From positions 1-64,000 of the forward strand of contig NZ_SNYQ01000002.1 of NCBI RefSeq assembly GCF_004363295.1: a stretch of DNA of 64,000 nucleotides. Direction: 5' to 3'. This document shows positions 48,541 through 59,390 of the stretch, piece by piece. Made by a program: the position numbers and the translations under genes. Positions within the stretch are counted from its first letter, which is position 1; every line of letters begins with the position of its first letter. Origin of the DNA: Mesocricetibacter intestinalis (GTDB lineage Bacteria; Pseudomonadota; Gammaproteobacteria; Enterobacterales; Pasteurellaceae). The notes beneath the pieces were generated by a model, which saw nothing but the letters and a program-made list of their open reading frames with translations, searched no databases and was not told the origin of the DNA.

Positions 48541-49455
48541 ATGAAATTTTTAATGCTATGCCGCGAGCCGCGCCTTTACAGCTGCCGCAGATTGCTGGAT
48601 ACCGCACGTCATTGCGGGCATCAAATGGATATTTTAGATCCCAATCGCTGCTTATTAAAACTTAGCCAAAATCCACCGCACTTTGAGGTTTATTACCAAA
48701 CGGAAAGAGGGCGCTCTCCTTATTTGTTGTCCGGATATGACGCCCTTATTCCGCGTTTTGGCAGCGCAAGCACCTATACCGGCTGTGCGCTGCTACGCCA
48801 TTTTGCTGCTCAGGGAAGCCTTTGTTTAAATGATGAAACGGCTTTTCTTAATGCAAGGGACAAATGGCGGAGTCTGCAACTATTGGCACAGGCGGGGCTG
48901 CCGGTTCCCTCCAGCTTATTTGCCGGATCCGAATATGAATCGAAAGTCGCAGTACGGCAAACGAAATCGCCTCTGGTGCTAAAAACCTTAAAGGGTTCGC
49001 AGGGAATCGGCGTTATCTTGGCGGAAAAGCCGCAAAGCGCGGTCAGTATGTTGGAAACCTTGGGGCAGGCGAATGTACCTGTATTGTTGCAGGAGTTTAT
49101 TGCGGAGGCGGGTAGCGCCGATTTGCGCTGCTTTGTTATAGGAGATCGGGTTGTGGCGGCAATGCGGCGTCAAGGGGGAGAAGAAGAGTTTCGGGCAAAT
49201 TGCCATCGCGGCGGCAGAGGGGAAAAAGTTTTACTCAATGAACAGCAAACCCGGATCGCCGTTGCGGCTAGCAGAGCGCTGGGGCTGGATGTGGCTGGCG
49301 TCGATTTGATTTTATCCGCGAATGGCCCCCTCGTACTGGAAGTCAATGCCAGCCCGGGGCTGGAGATGATAGAAAAAACCAGTGGTATTGATATTGCTTT
49401 GCAGATGATTGTTTATTTGGAAAAAAAGATTGCCGCTTCAGTAAAAATGACTTAA
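48541..49455 (+). CDS. rimK: RimK, ribosomal protein S6 glutamate ligase
   Basis: The 304-residue ATP-grasp protein starts [20 protein letters not shown] and contains [16 protein letters not shown] (P-loop-like), [20 protein letters not shown] and the metal-binding [18 protein letters not shown]. RimK adds glutamates to the C-terminus of S6. I start at ATG 48541; the longer frame from 48508 adds 11 residues with no ribosome site. An uptake core lies at 48675-48683. Confidence 0.93.
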   Translation: MKFLMLCREPRLYSCRRLLDTARHCGHQMDILDPNRCLLKLSQNPPHFEVYYQTERGRSPYLLSGYDALIPRFGSASTYTGCALLRHFAAQGSLCLNDETAFLNARDKWRSLQLLAQAGLPVPSSLFAGSEYESKVAVRQTKSPLVLKTLKGSQGIGVILAEKPQSAVSMLETLGQANVPVLLQEFIAEAGSADLRCFVIGDRVVAAMRRQGGEEEFRANCHRGGRGEKVLLNEQQTRIAVAASRALGLDVAGVDLILSANGPLVLEVNASPGLEMIEKTSGIDIALQMIVYLEKKIAASVKMT

Positions 49456-49523
49456 TGAAGATTTTCTTTCATCATAAACTCATTTAAGATACATAAGCAC
49501 AGGGTAAATAAAGGAGTGATGTT

Positions 49524-50087
49524 ATGATTATTTATTTACATGGATTTTCATCAAGTCGTGCGGATGATCACGAGAATCTGATCCAATTGAAATTTATTGA
49601 CGAGGATATTCGCTTTATTAACTACAGTACCTTATATCCGCGTTATGATATGCAGTATATTTTAACTGAAGTACATAAATTAATTTCGGAAACTAAGGAT
49701 TCCTCGCCCCTAATCTGCGGCATCGGACTCGGCGGTTATTGGGCGGAACGGGTAGGCTTTTTATGTGGAATTAAGCAGGCGATTTTTAATCCCAATCTGT
49801 TCCCCGATGAAAATATGCAGGGCAGAATAGAGCGTCCGGAAGAATATGAGGATATCGCCACCAAATGCGTTTCTCAGTTTCGCTTAAAAAATCAGGGCAA
49901 TTGCCTGGTTTTTCTTTCTCGACATGATGAGGTGGTAGATCCGACGCGCACCGCACAAACGCTCTCCCCTTATTATGAAATAATCTGGGATGATCGCGAA
50001 ACTCACGAGTTTAAGAAAATTGCCCACCACCTGCAGCGTTTGCAATTATTTAAGCAGGAAGCAAACAATAACCGTACGGAAATATAA
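49524..50087 (+). CDS. ycfP: YcfP, UPF0227 alpha/beta-hydrolase-like protein
   Basis: The 187-residue protein starts [20 protein letters not shown], with an oxyanion-type HGF motif and [15 protein letters not shown] as the nucleophile-elbow position. The elbow has Gly-Leu-Gly and not the usual Gly-x-Ser-x-Gly, so hydrolase activity is doubtful. Matches E. coli YcfP in length (180) and start. A ribosome site GGAG precedes the ATG. Confidence 0.9.
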   Translation: MIIYLHGFSSSRADDHENLIQLKFIDEDIRFINYSTLYPRYDMQYILTEVHKLISETKDSSPLICGIGLGGYWAERVGFLCGIKQAIFNPNLFPDENMQGRIERPEEYEDIATKCVSQFRLKNQGNCLVFLSRHDEVVDPTRTAQTLSPYYEIIWDDRETHEFKKIAHHLQRLQLFKQEANNNRTEI

Positions 50088-50099
50088 AGACGAGTGTAA

Positions 50100-50124
50100 G
50101 GGCGGCGTCTGATGCGCCGGCCCT
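50100..50124. terminator. Hairpin between ycfP and the next minus-strand gene
   Basis: GGGCGGCG / CGCCGGCCC imperfect stem between convergent genes; no clear T-run. Confidence 0.4.
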
Positions 50125-50135
50125 ATGCACATAGC

Positions 50136-50741
50136 TTAGGCGGTTACCCGAGCCGGGTTTTCTAATGGATAATGAGGCGGCAATTGCGGGTTGGCTTCTT
50201 CTTCGTTAAAGGGAATCGCTTCAGGGGCTTTCGGTCGGGTTTCGGTGGCCGGGCCTTTTTCTTTTCCGCTCAACTGCTTTTGTATTCCTTCGAAGCTGCT
50301 TTTCCCCGACAGCCAGATAGAAATAAACGCCTGATTAAAATCCGGTTCGAATTCATGGCTAAGTACCTGGTTATTTAAAATAAAATAGCCCCGGTCGGCC
50401 AGCGCAATATAACTCAGACGATCATTGGGAACAAAATCCGGTAGGGTCTGTTGTAATTCCTTTACCCATTGAGCATTTTTTTCTTTATCCACGCCCATAT
50501 TCTGCATTTCTTTCATTATCGTAATGGCAAAATTTTTGCCTTCGACCGGTTTGGCATAATCGAAAGAAATCATCAACGGCACCTGATGTGCCTGATAGTC
50601 GCCATTTTCGCTCTCTACTGATATGGTATATACCAGAAAGGGACCCCAATTATAATCAGCCCGGCCGACAGTTTGCCATTGAGCCGAAACGGCGCCGGAG
50701 AATAAACTCACCAGCAGCAAAAAAAGCGATTGAATTCTCAT
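50136..50741 (-). CDS. Exported chalcone-isomerase-like protein
   Basis: The 201-residue protein has a signal peptide (MRIQSLFLLLVSLFSGAVSA). It then has WQTVGRADYNWGPFLVYTISV, the N-terminal pattern of the periplasmic chalcone-isomerase-like family (PF16036). The middle has FDYAKPVEGKNFAITIMKEM and the last ~45 residues are Pro/Glu-rich and probably disordered. Bacterial members have no known isomerase activity. Single gene, not part of a clear operon. Confidence 0.7.
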   Translation of the reverse strand: MRIQSLFLLLVSLFSGAVSAQWQTVGRADYNWGPFLVYTISVESENGDYQAHQVPLMISFDYAKPVEGKNFAITIMKEMQNMGVDKEKNAQWVKELQQTLPDFVPNDRLSYIALADRGYFILNNQVLSHEFEPDFNQAFISIWLSGKSSFEGIQKQLSGKEKGPATETRPKAPEAIPFNEEEANPQLPPHYPLENPARVTA

Positions 50742-50837
50742 AAATAGTCCATAACTCAGGTTAATGGCGCTGATTATAGGGACTGTTTATGCCCTATTCA
50801 AGCACAAGTTCCCCTCTCGGTTAAAATAGGCGCAATA

Positions 50838-50865
50838 AAAAGGGCGAATTCATATCGCCCTTGAA
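50838..50865 (-). terminator. fumC terminator
   Basis: AAGGGCGA / TCGCCCTT stem with 7 nt loop just past the fumC stop; read on the minus strand it is followed by TTTTTATT. Confidence 0.75.
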
Positions 50866-50876
50866 TTTCACTTAGT

Positions 50877-52271
50877 TTATTTTAAGCTGCCGACCATATC
50901 TTCAGGACGAACCCATTGATCGAACTGCTCGGCGCTTACCAGTCCTAAGTTGATGGCTTCTTCTTTTAGGGTGGTACCGTTTTTATGTGCGGTTTTAGCA
51001 ATTTTCGCCGCATTTTCATAACCGATATGGGTATTAAGTGCGGTAACCAGCATTAAAGAATTTTCCAGCTGTTGTTTGATCCGCGGATAGTTAGGTTCAA
51101 TACCGGCGGCACAGTGTTCATCGAAAGAAACACAGGCATCGGCCAGTAATTGTGCGGATTGCAGGAAGTTGGCCGCCATTACCGGTTTAAATACATTTAA
51201 TTGGAAATGCCCCTGTGAACCGGCAAATGAAATGGTGGTATCATTACCCAACACCTGGGCGCATACCATGGTCAATGCTTCGCACTGGGTAGGGTTTACT
51301 TTACCCGGCATAATGGAGGAGCCCGGCTCATTTTCCGGAATAAGAATTTCACCGATACCGGAACGCGGGCCGGATGCCAGTAAGCGGATATCGTTAGCGA
51401 TTTTGAATAAAGACATGGCCAACTGTTTTAATGCGCCGTGGGTTTCAACAATCGCATCATGGGTCGCCAGCGCTTCAAATTTATTTTCGGCGGTGATAAA
51501 AGGCAAACCGGTAAATTTAGCGATATATTCCGCCACTTTCACATCATAGCCTTTAGGCGTGTTTAAACCAGTACCCACAGCGGTTCCGCCCAGGGCTAAC
51601 TGACGCAGATGCGGTAAGGTGTTTTTCAGAGCAATCAGACCGAAATGTAACTGCGCCGCATAAGCGGAGAATTCCTGTCCCAATGTTAGCGGGGTGGCGT
51701 CCATTAAGTGAGTACGGCCGATTTTGACCACATCTTTAAAGGCTTCGGATTTTTGGGCAAAGGTTTTTTGTAAACGCTCAACCGCCGGAATGGTAACCTC
51801 GACTACTTTTTTATAAGCGGCGATGTGCATAGCTGTCGGATAGGTATCGTTGGAAGACTGGGATTTATTTACATCGTCATTCGGATGGATCACTGATTTT
51901 TCACCCAATTTACCGCCATTCAGCACATGGGCGCGGTTTGCAATCACTTCGTTCAGATTCATGTTGGATTGTGTGCCGGAGCCGGTCTGCCAAATAACCA
52001 ACGGGAACTGATCATTTAATTTTGCCGCCAGAATTTCATCGCAGACTTGCGCGATTAAATCCCGTTTCGGCGCAGGCAATACGCCTAAATCCGTGTTGGC
52101 GAAAGCCGCCGCTTTTTTCAGATAGCCGAAAGCCTCGATAATTTCATGAGGCATTGAGGCTTCCGGCCCGATTTTAAAATTATTGCGGGAACGCTCGGTT
52201 TGCGCCGCCCAGTATTTATCGGCAGGAACCTGAACTTCACCCATGGTATCTTTTTCAATACGAAATGTCAT
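50877..52271 (-). CDS. fumC: FumC, class II fumarase
   Basis: The 464-residue enzyme interconverts fumarate and malate. It has [18 protein letters not shown] (about 98-115), the TAxx-type [13 protein letters not shown] block and the superfamily signature [15 protein letters not shown] (about 317-331) with the catalytic Ser. It is iron-free and oxygen-stable. A CRP/FNR-like palindrome lies ~100 bp upstream. In this organism it would feed fumarate respiration along with DcuB. Confidence 0.96.
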   Translation of the reverse strand: MTFRIEKDTMGEVQVPADKYWAAQTERSRNNFKIGPEASMPHEIIEAFGYLKKAAAFANTDLGVLPAPKRDLIAQVCDEILAAKLNDQFPLVIWQTGSGTQSNMNLNEVIANRAHVLNGGKLGEKSVIHPNDDVNKSQSSNDTYPTAMHIAAYKKVVEVTIPAVERLQKTFAQKSEAFKDVVKIGRTHLMDATPLTLGQEFSAYAAQLHFGLIALKNTLPHLRQLALGGTAVGTGLNTPKGYDVKVAEYIAKFTGLPFITAENKFEALATHDAIVETHGALKQLAMSLFKIANDIRLLASGPRSGIGEILIPENEPGSSIMPGKVNPTQCEALTMVCAQVLGNDTTISFAGSQGHFQLNVFKPVMAANFLQSAQLLADACVSFDEHCAAGIEPNYPRIKQQLENSLMLVTALNTHIGYENAAKIAKTAHKNGTTLKEEAINLGLVSAEQFDQWVRPEDMVGSLK

Positions 52272-52364
52272 AGTTAATTACCTCATTGATAAGTAGAAAT
52301 TTGGGGCGATTCTACCACCTGTAGGGTATGAATGGAATGCGGCCGGCGGCGGAAAAGCGTTTTT

Positions 52365-52380
52365 TGTGATTTAGATCATA
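52365..52380 (-). promoter_or_regulatory. CRP/FNR-like palindrome upstream of fumC
   Basis: TGTGATTTAGATCATA matches TGTGA-N6-TCACA at 9/10. The inner GTGAT-N4-ATCAT is also FNR-like at 8/10. It is centred ~101 bp from the fumC start, on the fumC side of the divergent region. Confidence 0.5.
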
Positions 52381-52421
52381 GAGGGATAGCGGTGAGTGCG
52401 GATTTCATCACAAGTGCCGCT

Positions 52422-52450
52422 TTTACAAAGCGCAGCGGCTTATTTATAAT
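52422..52450 (+). promoter_or_regulatory. ycjF promoter
   Basis: TTTACA (52422-52427), a 17 bp spacer and a perfect TATAAT (52445-52450) lie 49 bp upstream of the ycjF ATG. Confidence 0.7.
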
Positions 52451-52498
52451 TCCGCTGGATATTAATATTTCTCGGTAACCTATAAGGAAGCAGCGAAA

Positions 52499-53596
52499 AT
52501 GAATCAAAAACGTTTTTTCGAAGCGAAGGGGCAGCAGGAGCAAGATAAGAGGGAAAATCCGCATTTTACCCCCAGACGGGAATTTAACCCCGAGAGCGGT
52601 ATACCGGATCCTGAGGCTGATAGCGGCAATCCCATCGAAGGGGAAGGGGTACTGGAAGAGGCCGTACAAATTATTAACCCGCCGAAACGCTGGCGGATGC
52701 GATTACTGATGGGGACAATATTGTTGTTTTTATTCGCTACTGTTGCCCAGTCCGTGCAATGGCTGTTGGACAGCTGGAATAATCATCAGTGGATTTATTT
52801 CGCCTTTGCCGTCGTCGCTTTTATTTTCGTGTTACTCGGGGTCACATCGATCCTTCGCGAATGGCGTCGTTTAAGCAGGTTGCGCAAAAGAATGATCTTG
52901 CAGCGTCGGAGTGCGGCCGTAGTACCTGCGGGTGGCAGTGCGCTTGATTTCGGCACCGATTTATCCTTTGAACAGAGTAAAAGCCTCTGTTTATCCGTTG
53001 CCGAAAATATGCAAATCCCTAGCAAGCATCCGCTGTTGACTGCCTGGCAAAAACAAATAAATGAAACCCATAGCGGTGCCGAGGTAGCCTATTTGTTCAG
53101 CCGCACGGTTTTACATAGTTTCGATCGTAAGGCTTTAGGGCTTATCAGTAAAAATGCACTGGAGGCGGGGGCGATTGTTGCCGTTAGCCCGTTGGCGGTG
53201 GTGGATATGTTTTTTATTGCCTGGCGTAATATCCGCTTGGTTAACCGGCTGAGTGCGATTTACGGTGTCGAATTGGGCTATATTAGCCGTTTACGTTTAA
53301 TGCGTTTGGTATTTTTGAATATTGCCTTTGCCGGTGCCAGCGAACTGGTGCAGGATATAGGTATGGACTGGCTATCGCAGGATATGGCGGCCAAGCTTTC
53401 GGCACGGGCGGCGCAGGGCATAGGCGTGGGCTTATTAACCGCGCGTTTGGGCATTAAAACCATGGAAGCCTGCCGTCCGCTTTTATTCCGGCCGGAGGAA
53501 AAACCGAGTTTGAAAGCGATTCACCGCGAATTACTGAGCAGCTTCAAAAGTACCCTATTGACCCCGGAAAAACTAAAGCGGAAACTGGAGTTGTAA
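52499..53596 (+). CDS. ycjF: YcjF, DUF697/UPF0283 inner-membrane protein
   Basis: The 365-residue protein has a charged N-terminal cytosolic segment, two close membrane spans (LLMGTILLFLFATVAQSV and IYFAFAVVAFIFVLLGV, about 65-120) and a C-terminal DUF697 domain with further hydrophobic stretches (ALEAGAIVAVSPLAVVDMFFI). It matches E. coli YcjF, which also sits directly before tyrR. The usual upstream partner ycjX is absent here; fumC lies there. Function is unknown. Confidence 0.9.
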   Translation: MNQKRFFEAKGQQEQDKRENPHFTPRREFNPESGIPDPEADSGNPIEGEGVLEEAVQIINPPKRWRMRLLMGTILLFLFATVAQSVQWLLDSWNNHQWIYFAFAVVAFIFVLLGVTSILREWRRLSRLRKRMILQRRSAAVVPAGGSALDFGTDLSFEQSKSLCLSVAENMQIPSKHPLLTAWQKQINETHSGAEVAYLFSRTVLHSFDRKALGLISKNALEAGAIVAVSPLAVVDMFFIAWRNIRLVNRLSAIYGVELGYISRLRLMRLVFLNIAFAGASELVQDIGMDWLSQDMAAKLSARAAQGIGVGLLTARLGIKTMEACRPLLFRPEEKPSLKAIHRELLSSFKSTLLTPEKLKRKLEL

Positions 53597-53671
53597 ATAA
53601 ATATTTCCGCCCGGCTTTTAATCTTTACATTGACGGGCTATGATTAGGAAGTTGTAACACAGGGAGAGCTT

Positions 53672-54637
53672 ATGAAAAATGCGAATTTAAGTCGGACTCA
53701 ATACAATGAATTCGATAATATCGTGGCACTTAGCCCGGCTATGCGAAGTCTGACGGAAAAAGCGAAGAAATTCGCTTTACAGGATGCGCCCTTATTGATC
53801 CAGGGAGAAACCGGAACAGGTAAGGATCTTATTGCTAAAGCCTGTCATGTGCTGAGCCGCAGGAAAGACAACAAATTTATTGCGGTGAACTGTGCCGGAT
53901 TGCCGACGGAAGATGCGGAAAGCGAAATGTTCGGTCGTGCCGGCACGGACAATAGCAGTCTGGGTTTTTTTGAATACGCCGGTGGCGGCACGGTGTTACT
54001 GGATGCTGTTGCCGAACTTTCCTTGGGGTTGCAGGCGAAATTACTGCGTTTTCTAAATGACGGAACCTTTCGTCGGGTAGGGGAAGAGCAGGAACATTAC
54101 GCCGATGTGAGAGTAATCTGCACCTCTCAGATCCCCTTGCATCATTATGTGGAGGAGGGGCGAGTGCGTAGCGATCTGTTTCACCGGCTTAACGTCTTAA
54201 CCCTGAATATTCCGCCCCTACGCGAACGAACGGAAGATATGGCCGCACTGACCCAATGTTTCGTGCGTCAAATCAGCGATAAACTTGCTATAAAAGAACC
54301 GCATTTTGATGAGGCTTTTATTCGCCATCTTAAAGAATATCAATGGCCGGGTAATGTGCGTGAACTCTATAACGCCCTGTACCGTGCCTGTACCCTGGCG
54401 GAGGAGGGGCGATTGAGCATTGCCGGATTAAGCCTGAATGAAAAGGAAACACAACCGCTGAGCTTGGAACAATTCGGTAACGAGAGTTTAGAGCAAATTA
54501 TGAATAGCTATGAGGCGGCGGTATTGCGTAAATTCTATCAGGAATATCCGAGTACCAGGAAGCTGGCAAGCCGGCTCGGCGTTTCGCACACGGCGATTGC
54601 GAATAAATTAAAGCAGTACGGCATTACCAAATCCTGA
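53672..54637 (+). CDS. tyrR: TyrR, short form, aromatic amino acid regulator
   Basis: The 321-residue protein has only the AAA+ domain and the C-terminal helix-turn-helix of TyrR. Walker A is GETGTGKDL (about 46-54), Walker B is GGGTVLLDAVAE, and the HTH is near TRKLASRLGVSHTAIANKL. E. coli TyrR (513 residues) also has N-terminal ACT and PAS domains, missing here as in the ~318-residue Haemophilus protein. The sigma-54-contact GAFTGA motif is absent (GRAGTDNSS instead), so it is a sigma-70 regulator. Confidence 0.92.
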   Translation: MKNANLSRTQYNEFDNIVALSPAMRSLTEKAKKFALQDAPLLIQGETGTGKDLIAKACHVLSRRKDNKFIAVNCAGLPTEDAESEMFGRAGTDNSSLGFFEYAGGGTVLLDAVAELSLGLQAKLLRFLNDGTFRRVGEEQEHYADVRVICTSQIPLHHYVEEGRVRSDLFHRLNVLTLNIPPLRERTEDMAALTQCFVRQISDKLAIKEPHFDEAFIRHLKEYQWPGNVRELYNALYRACTLAEEGRLSIAGLSLNEKETQPLSLEQFGNESLEQIMNSYEAAVLRKFYQEYPSTRKLASRLGVSHTAIANKLKQYGITKS

Positions 54638-54672
54638 TATTCCGGCGAAAATATAGGGCTATTTTAGGATTA

Positions 54673-54681
54673 AAGTGCGGT
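54673..54681 (+). repeat. DNA uptake core after tyrR
   Basis: AAGTGCGGT followed by A- and T-tracts at the spacing of the extended uptake sequence. Confidence 0.88.
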
Positions 54682-54769
54682 GAAAAAACACAAAGTTTTT
54701 TAGCGGATTCTTGTTCTGACAAGGATTGAATATGGAAAACAATAGATAAAAACGATGCTCGCCTTGTTT

Positions 54770-56158
54770 TCAGTCTTGTTCGTCGGGAATCCCTGTTTCG
54801 TCTTCATTTTTCCGCACCGCTTGTTGCAGGCAATGGGGAAAACGTTTTAACAGTTTTTGCCATTGGATTTTATCTATTTGCAACTCAAGTAAAAATTCTC
54901 CCTGCTCACCTATGGCTTCACTGCGTATGGCATTCAGAGAATACAGCTCATGGCGGATTTTACCTTGTTGCGGCATTAGCCTGATATGTAAATGATAAAT
55001 TTGGTTTTTCAGGCGCAAACGGACAGCTTCAAGTAAAAGTTCCATTCCTTCGCCGCTATGTGCCGATAAATAGACCGCAACAGGGTTGTTATGCTCATCG
55101 AATTCAATATGGGGCTGCATATTTTCCAGACGGTCGATTTTGTTATAAACCATAAGACAGGGGATATCCTCGGCATTGATTTCGGCCAACACCCGATTAA
55201 CCGCATCGATATTTTCCATACGACGTCCGTAGGCACAATCCACCACATGGAGCAGCAAGGTCGCCTCGCTGGTTTCCTGCAGCGTGGATTTAAATGCGGA
55301 TACCAAATCATGGGGCAGATCACGAACAAAACCGACGGTATCGGCCAGAATCGCAGTACCCAGATCGCGGATTTGCAGGCGGCGCAGGGTGGGATCCAAG
55401 GTGGCGAACAGCTGATCCGCCGCATAAACTTCCGCCTGAGTCAGGCGATTAAATAAGGTTGATTTGCCCGCATTGGTATAGCCCACCAGAGAGATGGTCG
55501 GAATATCCGCTTTGCGCCGAGTGTGTCGGTTTTGGTTACGCTGTTTAGCAACCTTTTCCAGACGATTCTGAAGTTGTGCAATCCGTACTTTAATTAAACG
55601 GCGATCGGTTTCCAGCTGGGTTTCTCCGGGGCCGCGCAAACCGACGGCGCCTTTTTGTTGATCCAGCCCTGTTTTACGCCGCACCAAACGGCTGGAAAGA
55701 TGTTTCAGCTGCGCCAGTTCCACCTGCAATTTTCCCTCGTAAGAACGGGCTCGCTGAGCGAAAATATCCAGAATCAATGCGGTACGATCCACTACTCGAC
55801 ATTGACACAGGCTTTCCAGATTGCGGGTTTGAGCCGGCGTCAGACTATGATTGAAGAGTAGGATATCCGCATTATGCAGGCGTACCGCATCGGCGATTTC
55901 CTGCGCTTTACCCTGGCCGATAAAATACTTGGCCTGAGGAACGCTGCGCACCGTGCTAATTACCTGTAGAATATGAACATTGGCGGAAGCGGCCAACAGA
56001 CGAAATTCATTCAGATCATCCGGAGTGCGGTTTTGCTCGAAGAAAACATGAACAACGACGGCGGTGTCGTGGTTAACGGGGGAAGATGATAAGGAAAGTG
56101 CGGTTGAATTTTGTTTATCAACCGCACTTGGCTGTTCGAACGGCGGGAAACTTTGCAA
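54770..56158 (-). CDS. hflX: HflX, ribosome-associated GTPase
   Basis: The 462-residue GTPase has an N-terminal HflX domain with the glycine-rich [19 protein letters not shown] segment (about 165-185), then G1 [12 protein letters not shown]3 [10 protein letters not shown] and G4 NKID. HflX splits stalled ribosomes after stress. It begins 2 bp after hfq. The first codons contain an inverted pair of uptake cores (56096-56129), so these add a 38 bp palindromic coding segment. Confidence 0.95.
   Translation of the reverse strand: MQSFPPFEQPSAVDKQNSTALSLSSSPVNHDTAVVVHVFFEQNRTPDDLNEFRLLAASANVHILQVISTVRSVPQAKYFIGQGKAQEIADAVRLHNADILLFNHSLTPAQTRNLESLCQCRVVDRTALILDIFAQRARSYEGKLQVELAQLKHLSSRLVRRKTGLDQQKGAVGLRGPGETQLETDRRLIKVRIAQLQNRLEKVAKQRNQNRHTRRKADIPTISLVGYTNAGKSTLFNRLTQAEVYAADQLFATLDPTLRRLQIRDLGTAILADTVGFVRDLPHDLVSAFKSTLQETSEATLLLHVVDCAYGRRMENIDAVNRVLAEINAEDIPCLMVYNKIDRLENMQPHIEFDEHNNPVAVYLSAHSGEGMELLLEAVRLRLKNQIYHLHIRLMPQQGKIRHELYSLNAIRSEAIGEQGEFLLELQIDKIQWQKLLKRFPHCLQQAVRKNEDETGIPDEQD
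56096..56129. repeat. Inverted pair of DNA uptake cores inside hflX
   Basis: AAGTGCGGT (56096-56104) and ACCGCACTT (56121-56129) face each other 16 bp apart, with an extra AA/TT pair (AAGTGCGGTTGA...TCAACCGCACTT). This forms a 12 bp stem in the 5' coding part of hflX. Confidence 0.9.
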
Positions 56159-56160
56159 AG

Positions 56161-56454
56161 TTATTCCGTTGCTGATTCGACCGAGGTTTCTGTTACTTGC
56201 GCCTGTGCAGCGGCTTGCTGTTGCTGCTGGGCGTTATTATTATGGTGAGAAACCGTACGCGCGGGAACAACGGTGGAAATTGCATGTTTGTAAACCATCT
56301 GATTAACGGTATTTTTCAGTAAAATTACAAATTGATCGAAAGATTCGATCTGACCTTGTAATTTGATTCCGTTTACCAGATAAATAGAAACCGGAATGCG
56401 TTCGCGACGTAATGCATTTAAATAAGGATCTTGTAAAGACTGCCCTTTTGCCAT
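56161..56454 (-). CDS. hfq: Hfq, RNA chaperone
   Basis: The 97-residue protein has the Sm1 motif ([20 protein letters not shown]) and Sm2 motif ([10 protein letters not shown]), and starts [20 protein letters not shown] with the proximal-face Q8 and rim Arg residues. The C-terminal tail (66-97) is Gln/Ala-rich. It pairs sRNAs with mRNAs. Flanked by miaA and hflX as in E. coli. Confidence 0.97.
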   Translation of the reverse strand: MAKGQSLQDPYLNALRRERIPVSIYLVNGIKLQGQIESFDQFVILLKNTVNQMVYKHAISTVVPARTVSHHNNNAQQQQQAAAQAQVTETSVESATE

Positions 56455-56536
56455 TTTTGTTTTCCTTCTTATATTTATAGTGAGTAAAACTGAATAGAGG
56501 AATACGAATGTCTCCCGTGGCTCAATATAGCAAGTT

Positions 56537-57484
56537 TTATTGATTTTGCATAGCTAAATCAACCGCTTGTTCGATAGTTTGTGCGCCTTCTTCGCTTTTC
56601 TGACTGTCCAAGCGGCATAGGGGCGCCTTCCAACCGCGTAGCCAAGTAATTTGCCGTTTAGCCAGCTGCCTTGTAGCACAGATTGCACGAAAAATCATTT
56701 CTTCACGGGAATAATCGCCGCGCAGATATTCCCACATCTGACGATAACCTACGCAACGAATCGAGGGCAAATCCGGATGCAGATCCGAACGTTGATAAAG
56801 TTTTTCCACTTCCTGCTGGAATCCCAGTTCAAGCATTGTATAAAATCGTTGTTCGATTCTCTGGTGCAGCAGACTACGTTGCTGCGGCTCGATGGAAAAT
56901 TGCAAAATATGATAGGGCGGGGTTTCCCTTTTTTGTTTTATCAGTTCGGTCAAGGATTTACCGCTTAGGTAAAATACCTCCAAGGCACGGTTGATGCGCT
57001 GGCTGTCATTGGGATTGATACGCTGCGCTGAAATCGGATCAATTTCGCTTAATTCTCGGTGTAATGCCGGCCAGCCGTAGCGTTGTGCTTTGTCTTCGAT
57101 TTGCCGGCGCAGCTTTTCGTCCGCCTGAGGCAAAGGCGAGATACCTTCGGCCAGCGCTTTGTAATACAGCATGGTTCCGCCCACTAACAGAGGAATTTTC
57201 CCCTGTGCGCTGATTTGAGCCATTTCCCGCAGGGCATCGCTGCGGAAATTCGCCGCTGAATAGCTATGAGCGGGATCAATAATGTCGATTAAGCGATGGG
57301 GCGCCAGCGCAAGCTCGGCTTTACTCGGCTTAGCCGTACCTATATCCATGTCCTTATAAATCAGTGCCGAATCCACACTGATAATTTCAACCGGTAGGTT
57401 ACGACGCAGACGCATTGCCAAATCGGTTTTTCCCGATGCGGTCGGCCCCATTAAAAAAATTGCGATAGGATTTTTGTTTTGCAT
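56537..57484 (-). CDS. miaA: MiaA, tRNA dimethylallyltransferase
   Basis: The 315-residue enzyme adds the isopentenyl group to A37 of UNN-reading tRNAs. It has the P-loop [13 protein letters not shown] (about 12-24), [18 protein letters not shown] and the C-terminal [13 protein letters not shown]. Its ATG directly abuts the mutL stop, suggesting translational coupling. Confidence 0.95.
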   Translation of the reverse strand: MQNKNPIAIFLMGPTASGKTDLAMRLRRNLPVEIISVDSALIYKDMDIGTAKPSKAELALAPHRLIDIIDPAHSYSAANFRSDALREMAQISAQGKIPLLVGGTMLYYKALAEGISPLPQADEKLRRQIEDKAQRYGWPALHRELSEIDPISAQRINPNDSQRINRALEVFYLSGKSLTELIKQKRETPPYHILQFSIEPQQRSLLHQRIEQRFYTMLELGFQQEVEKLYQRSDLHPDLPSIRCVGYRQMWEYLRGDYSREEMIFRAICATRQLAKRQITWLRGWKAPLCRLDSQKSEEGAQTIEQAVDLAMQNQ

Positions 57485-59380
57485 TTATGTATTTAAAAAT
57501 CGGTTAAAGTCGACCGGGATCAAGAGTGATTCCAGTTCCTGAGTTTGTACGCCCAGTTGTTCCACTTCGGTTAAAAGATTGACGGCATCGGCATAAACCT
57601 GTATTGCAGCGAGTTCCGCCCGTTCGCAAAGTGCGGTCAAAAATTGCGAAGTTTTTTCAATCTGTATCTGTAGCAATGAAATAATCAGGTTTTGTAGGTT
57701 TTGGCGGCGCAAACAGTTAGGGACAAGGTTTAAGGTGATATGCGAATGCCCGCTATGTTCGGCGAATTCAAATCCGGCGTCGGCAAAAAAACTTTTCAAT
57801 CTCTGCCACTGCTTGTATTGGTTCTGATCCAGACGAAATACAATCGGAATTAATAAAGGCTGGGTGGGGATATGCGCTTGAGCAAGACTAAGCCGCAGCT
57901 TTAAGCGTTGCAGAGGTTCCAACGGCAATAGATAGAAACATTGCTTGCGCTGTAGTAATAAGGCTTTATCTTCGATCAGCGCCAGGCTGCGCAAATAGAT
58001 GTCCGGAGCCGATGCCTCCTGGTGCGGCGGTTGATTATGCTCGGTTTCGGAATTTGCTAATACTCGAGTTTTGAGCGCTTCGGCCTGCAATTCTTCAGCG
58101 GGCGATTGTTTTGCAGCGCCTGCCGCCTTTTGCGGCAAGGTTGTCATTAGCTGGCGGTAGGCTTGTCGCTCGGCTTTGCTCGGAATATTAGATTCGGGCA
58201 AAAAGTGCGGTCGAAAATCCGTATTTTTTTGCGGAATCCGCGCTGAAGTTTCGGGGGCTGTAAATTTGTTTTGACCTGCTGCCGCCCGGTTGGGTTTCGG
58301 CTCCGTGCCGCTAACCAGCCAAGGCGCCCGGGTTTCTTCAATATGCTGAGTTCTGTCCCTTAGCATCGGCTGCTCCGAGGCTAAATCCGACTGCAAGGCA
58401 TTACTGACCCCCTGACTGACAAAGTCGTGAATCAGTCTGGACTGATGGAAGCGCACTTCATGTTTAGTGGGGTGGACATTGACATCCACTTCATGGGGAT
58501 TTAAATCCAGAAAGAGCACGAAAGCGGGGTATTGCTCGTTACTCAGATATTCGGCATAGGCCTGACGAATAGCATGGGTAATGACCTTATCCCGGATCAT
58601 ACGCCCGTTAATATAACAATAGGCCAAATCGTTCTGCAGGCGATAAAAGCGAGGTAGACCCACCCAACCGTAGAGATGATAATCCTCGTGCTTCCAATCG
58701 ATTTGCAGGGCATTTTGTACGAATTCTTGCCCGCAAATAGCGGCAACGCGTTTTAAGCGCTGTTCGTTGTTCGTCGCGCTTTTATACTGACGCAGGGTTT
58801 TGCCGTTATGAGTTAGCACAAAGGTAACCTGAGGTTTAGCCAGAGCGATGCGACGGATAACTTCGTCAATATGAGCGAATTCGGTTTTATCCGTACGCAA
58901 AAATTTGCGCCGCGCCGGGGTATTAAAAAATAAATTAGCCACTTCTACCGTAGTTCCAACCGGATGTGAAGCGGGCGTTAGCGTCGTTTCCATATCCCGC
59001 CCCTGCGCATATACCTGCCAGGCTTCATTTTGCTCTTGAGTGCGGGAAGTGAGCGTCAGTCGAGAAACCGAACTGATGCTGGCCAGGGCTTCGCCGCGAA
59101 AACCCAGGCTCAAAATAGCATCTAGATCTTCCAGAGAAGCGATTTTACTGGTGGCGTGGCGTGCCAATGCCAGCGCCAGTTCCTGCTTAGGGATACCTAT
59201 TCCGTTATCACGGATACGGATCAAGCCGGCACCGCCTTTTTCAATATCAATCCGGATATGCGAGGCGCCTGCATCCAGACTGTTTTCCACCAATTCTTTT
59301 ACCACCGAAGCCGGACGTTCGACCACTTCGCCTGCGGCAATCTGGTTGGCAAGTTGTGCGGACAGAATCTGAATCGGCAT
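57485..59380 (-). CDS. mutL: MutL, DNA mismatch repair ATPase
   Basis: The 631-residue protein has the GHKL ATPase domain: [11 protein letters not shown] with Glu and Asn, [10 protein letters not shown], and [13 protein letters not shown] (about 25-105). A Pro/Gln-rich linker (340-440) and a C-terminal dimerisation domain follow. The C-terminus shows no DQHA..E endonuclease motif, as expected where MutH is used. It begins 10 bp after amiB. Two uptake cores lie within (57630, 58204). Confidence 0.96.
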   Translation of the reverse strand: MPIQILSAQLANQIAAGEVVERPASVVKELVENSLDAGASHIRIDIEKGGAGLIRIRDNGIGIPKQELALALARHATSKIASLEDLDAILSLGFRGEALASISSVSRLTLTSRTQEQNEAWQVYAQGRDMETTLTPASHPVGTTVEVANLFFNTPARRKFLRTDKTEFAHIDEVIRRIALAKPQVTFVLTHNGKTLRQYKSATNNEQRLKRVAAICGQEFVQNALQIDWKHEDYHLYGWVGLPRFYRLQNDLAYCYINGRMIRDKVITHAIRQAYAEYLSNEQYPAFVLFLDLNPHEVDVNVHPTKHEVRFHQSRLIHDFVSQGVSNALQSDLASEQPMLRDRTQHIEETRAPWLVSGTEPKPNRAAAGQNKFTAPETSARIPQKNTDFRPHFLPESNIPSKAERQAYRQLMTTLPQKAAGAAKQSPAEELQAEALKTRVLANSETEHNQPPHQEASAPDIYLRSLALIEDKALLLQRKQCFYLLPLEPLQRLKLRLSLAQAHIPTQPLLIPIVFRLDQNQYKQWQRLKSFFADAGFEFAEHSGHSHITLNLVPNCLRRQNLQNLIISLLQIQIEKTSQFLTALCERAELAAIQVYADAVNLLTEVEQLGVQTQELESLLIPVDFNRFLNT

Positions 59381-59390
59381 ATCTTACTTC

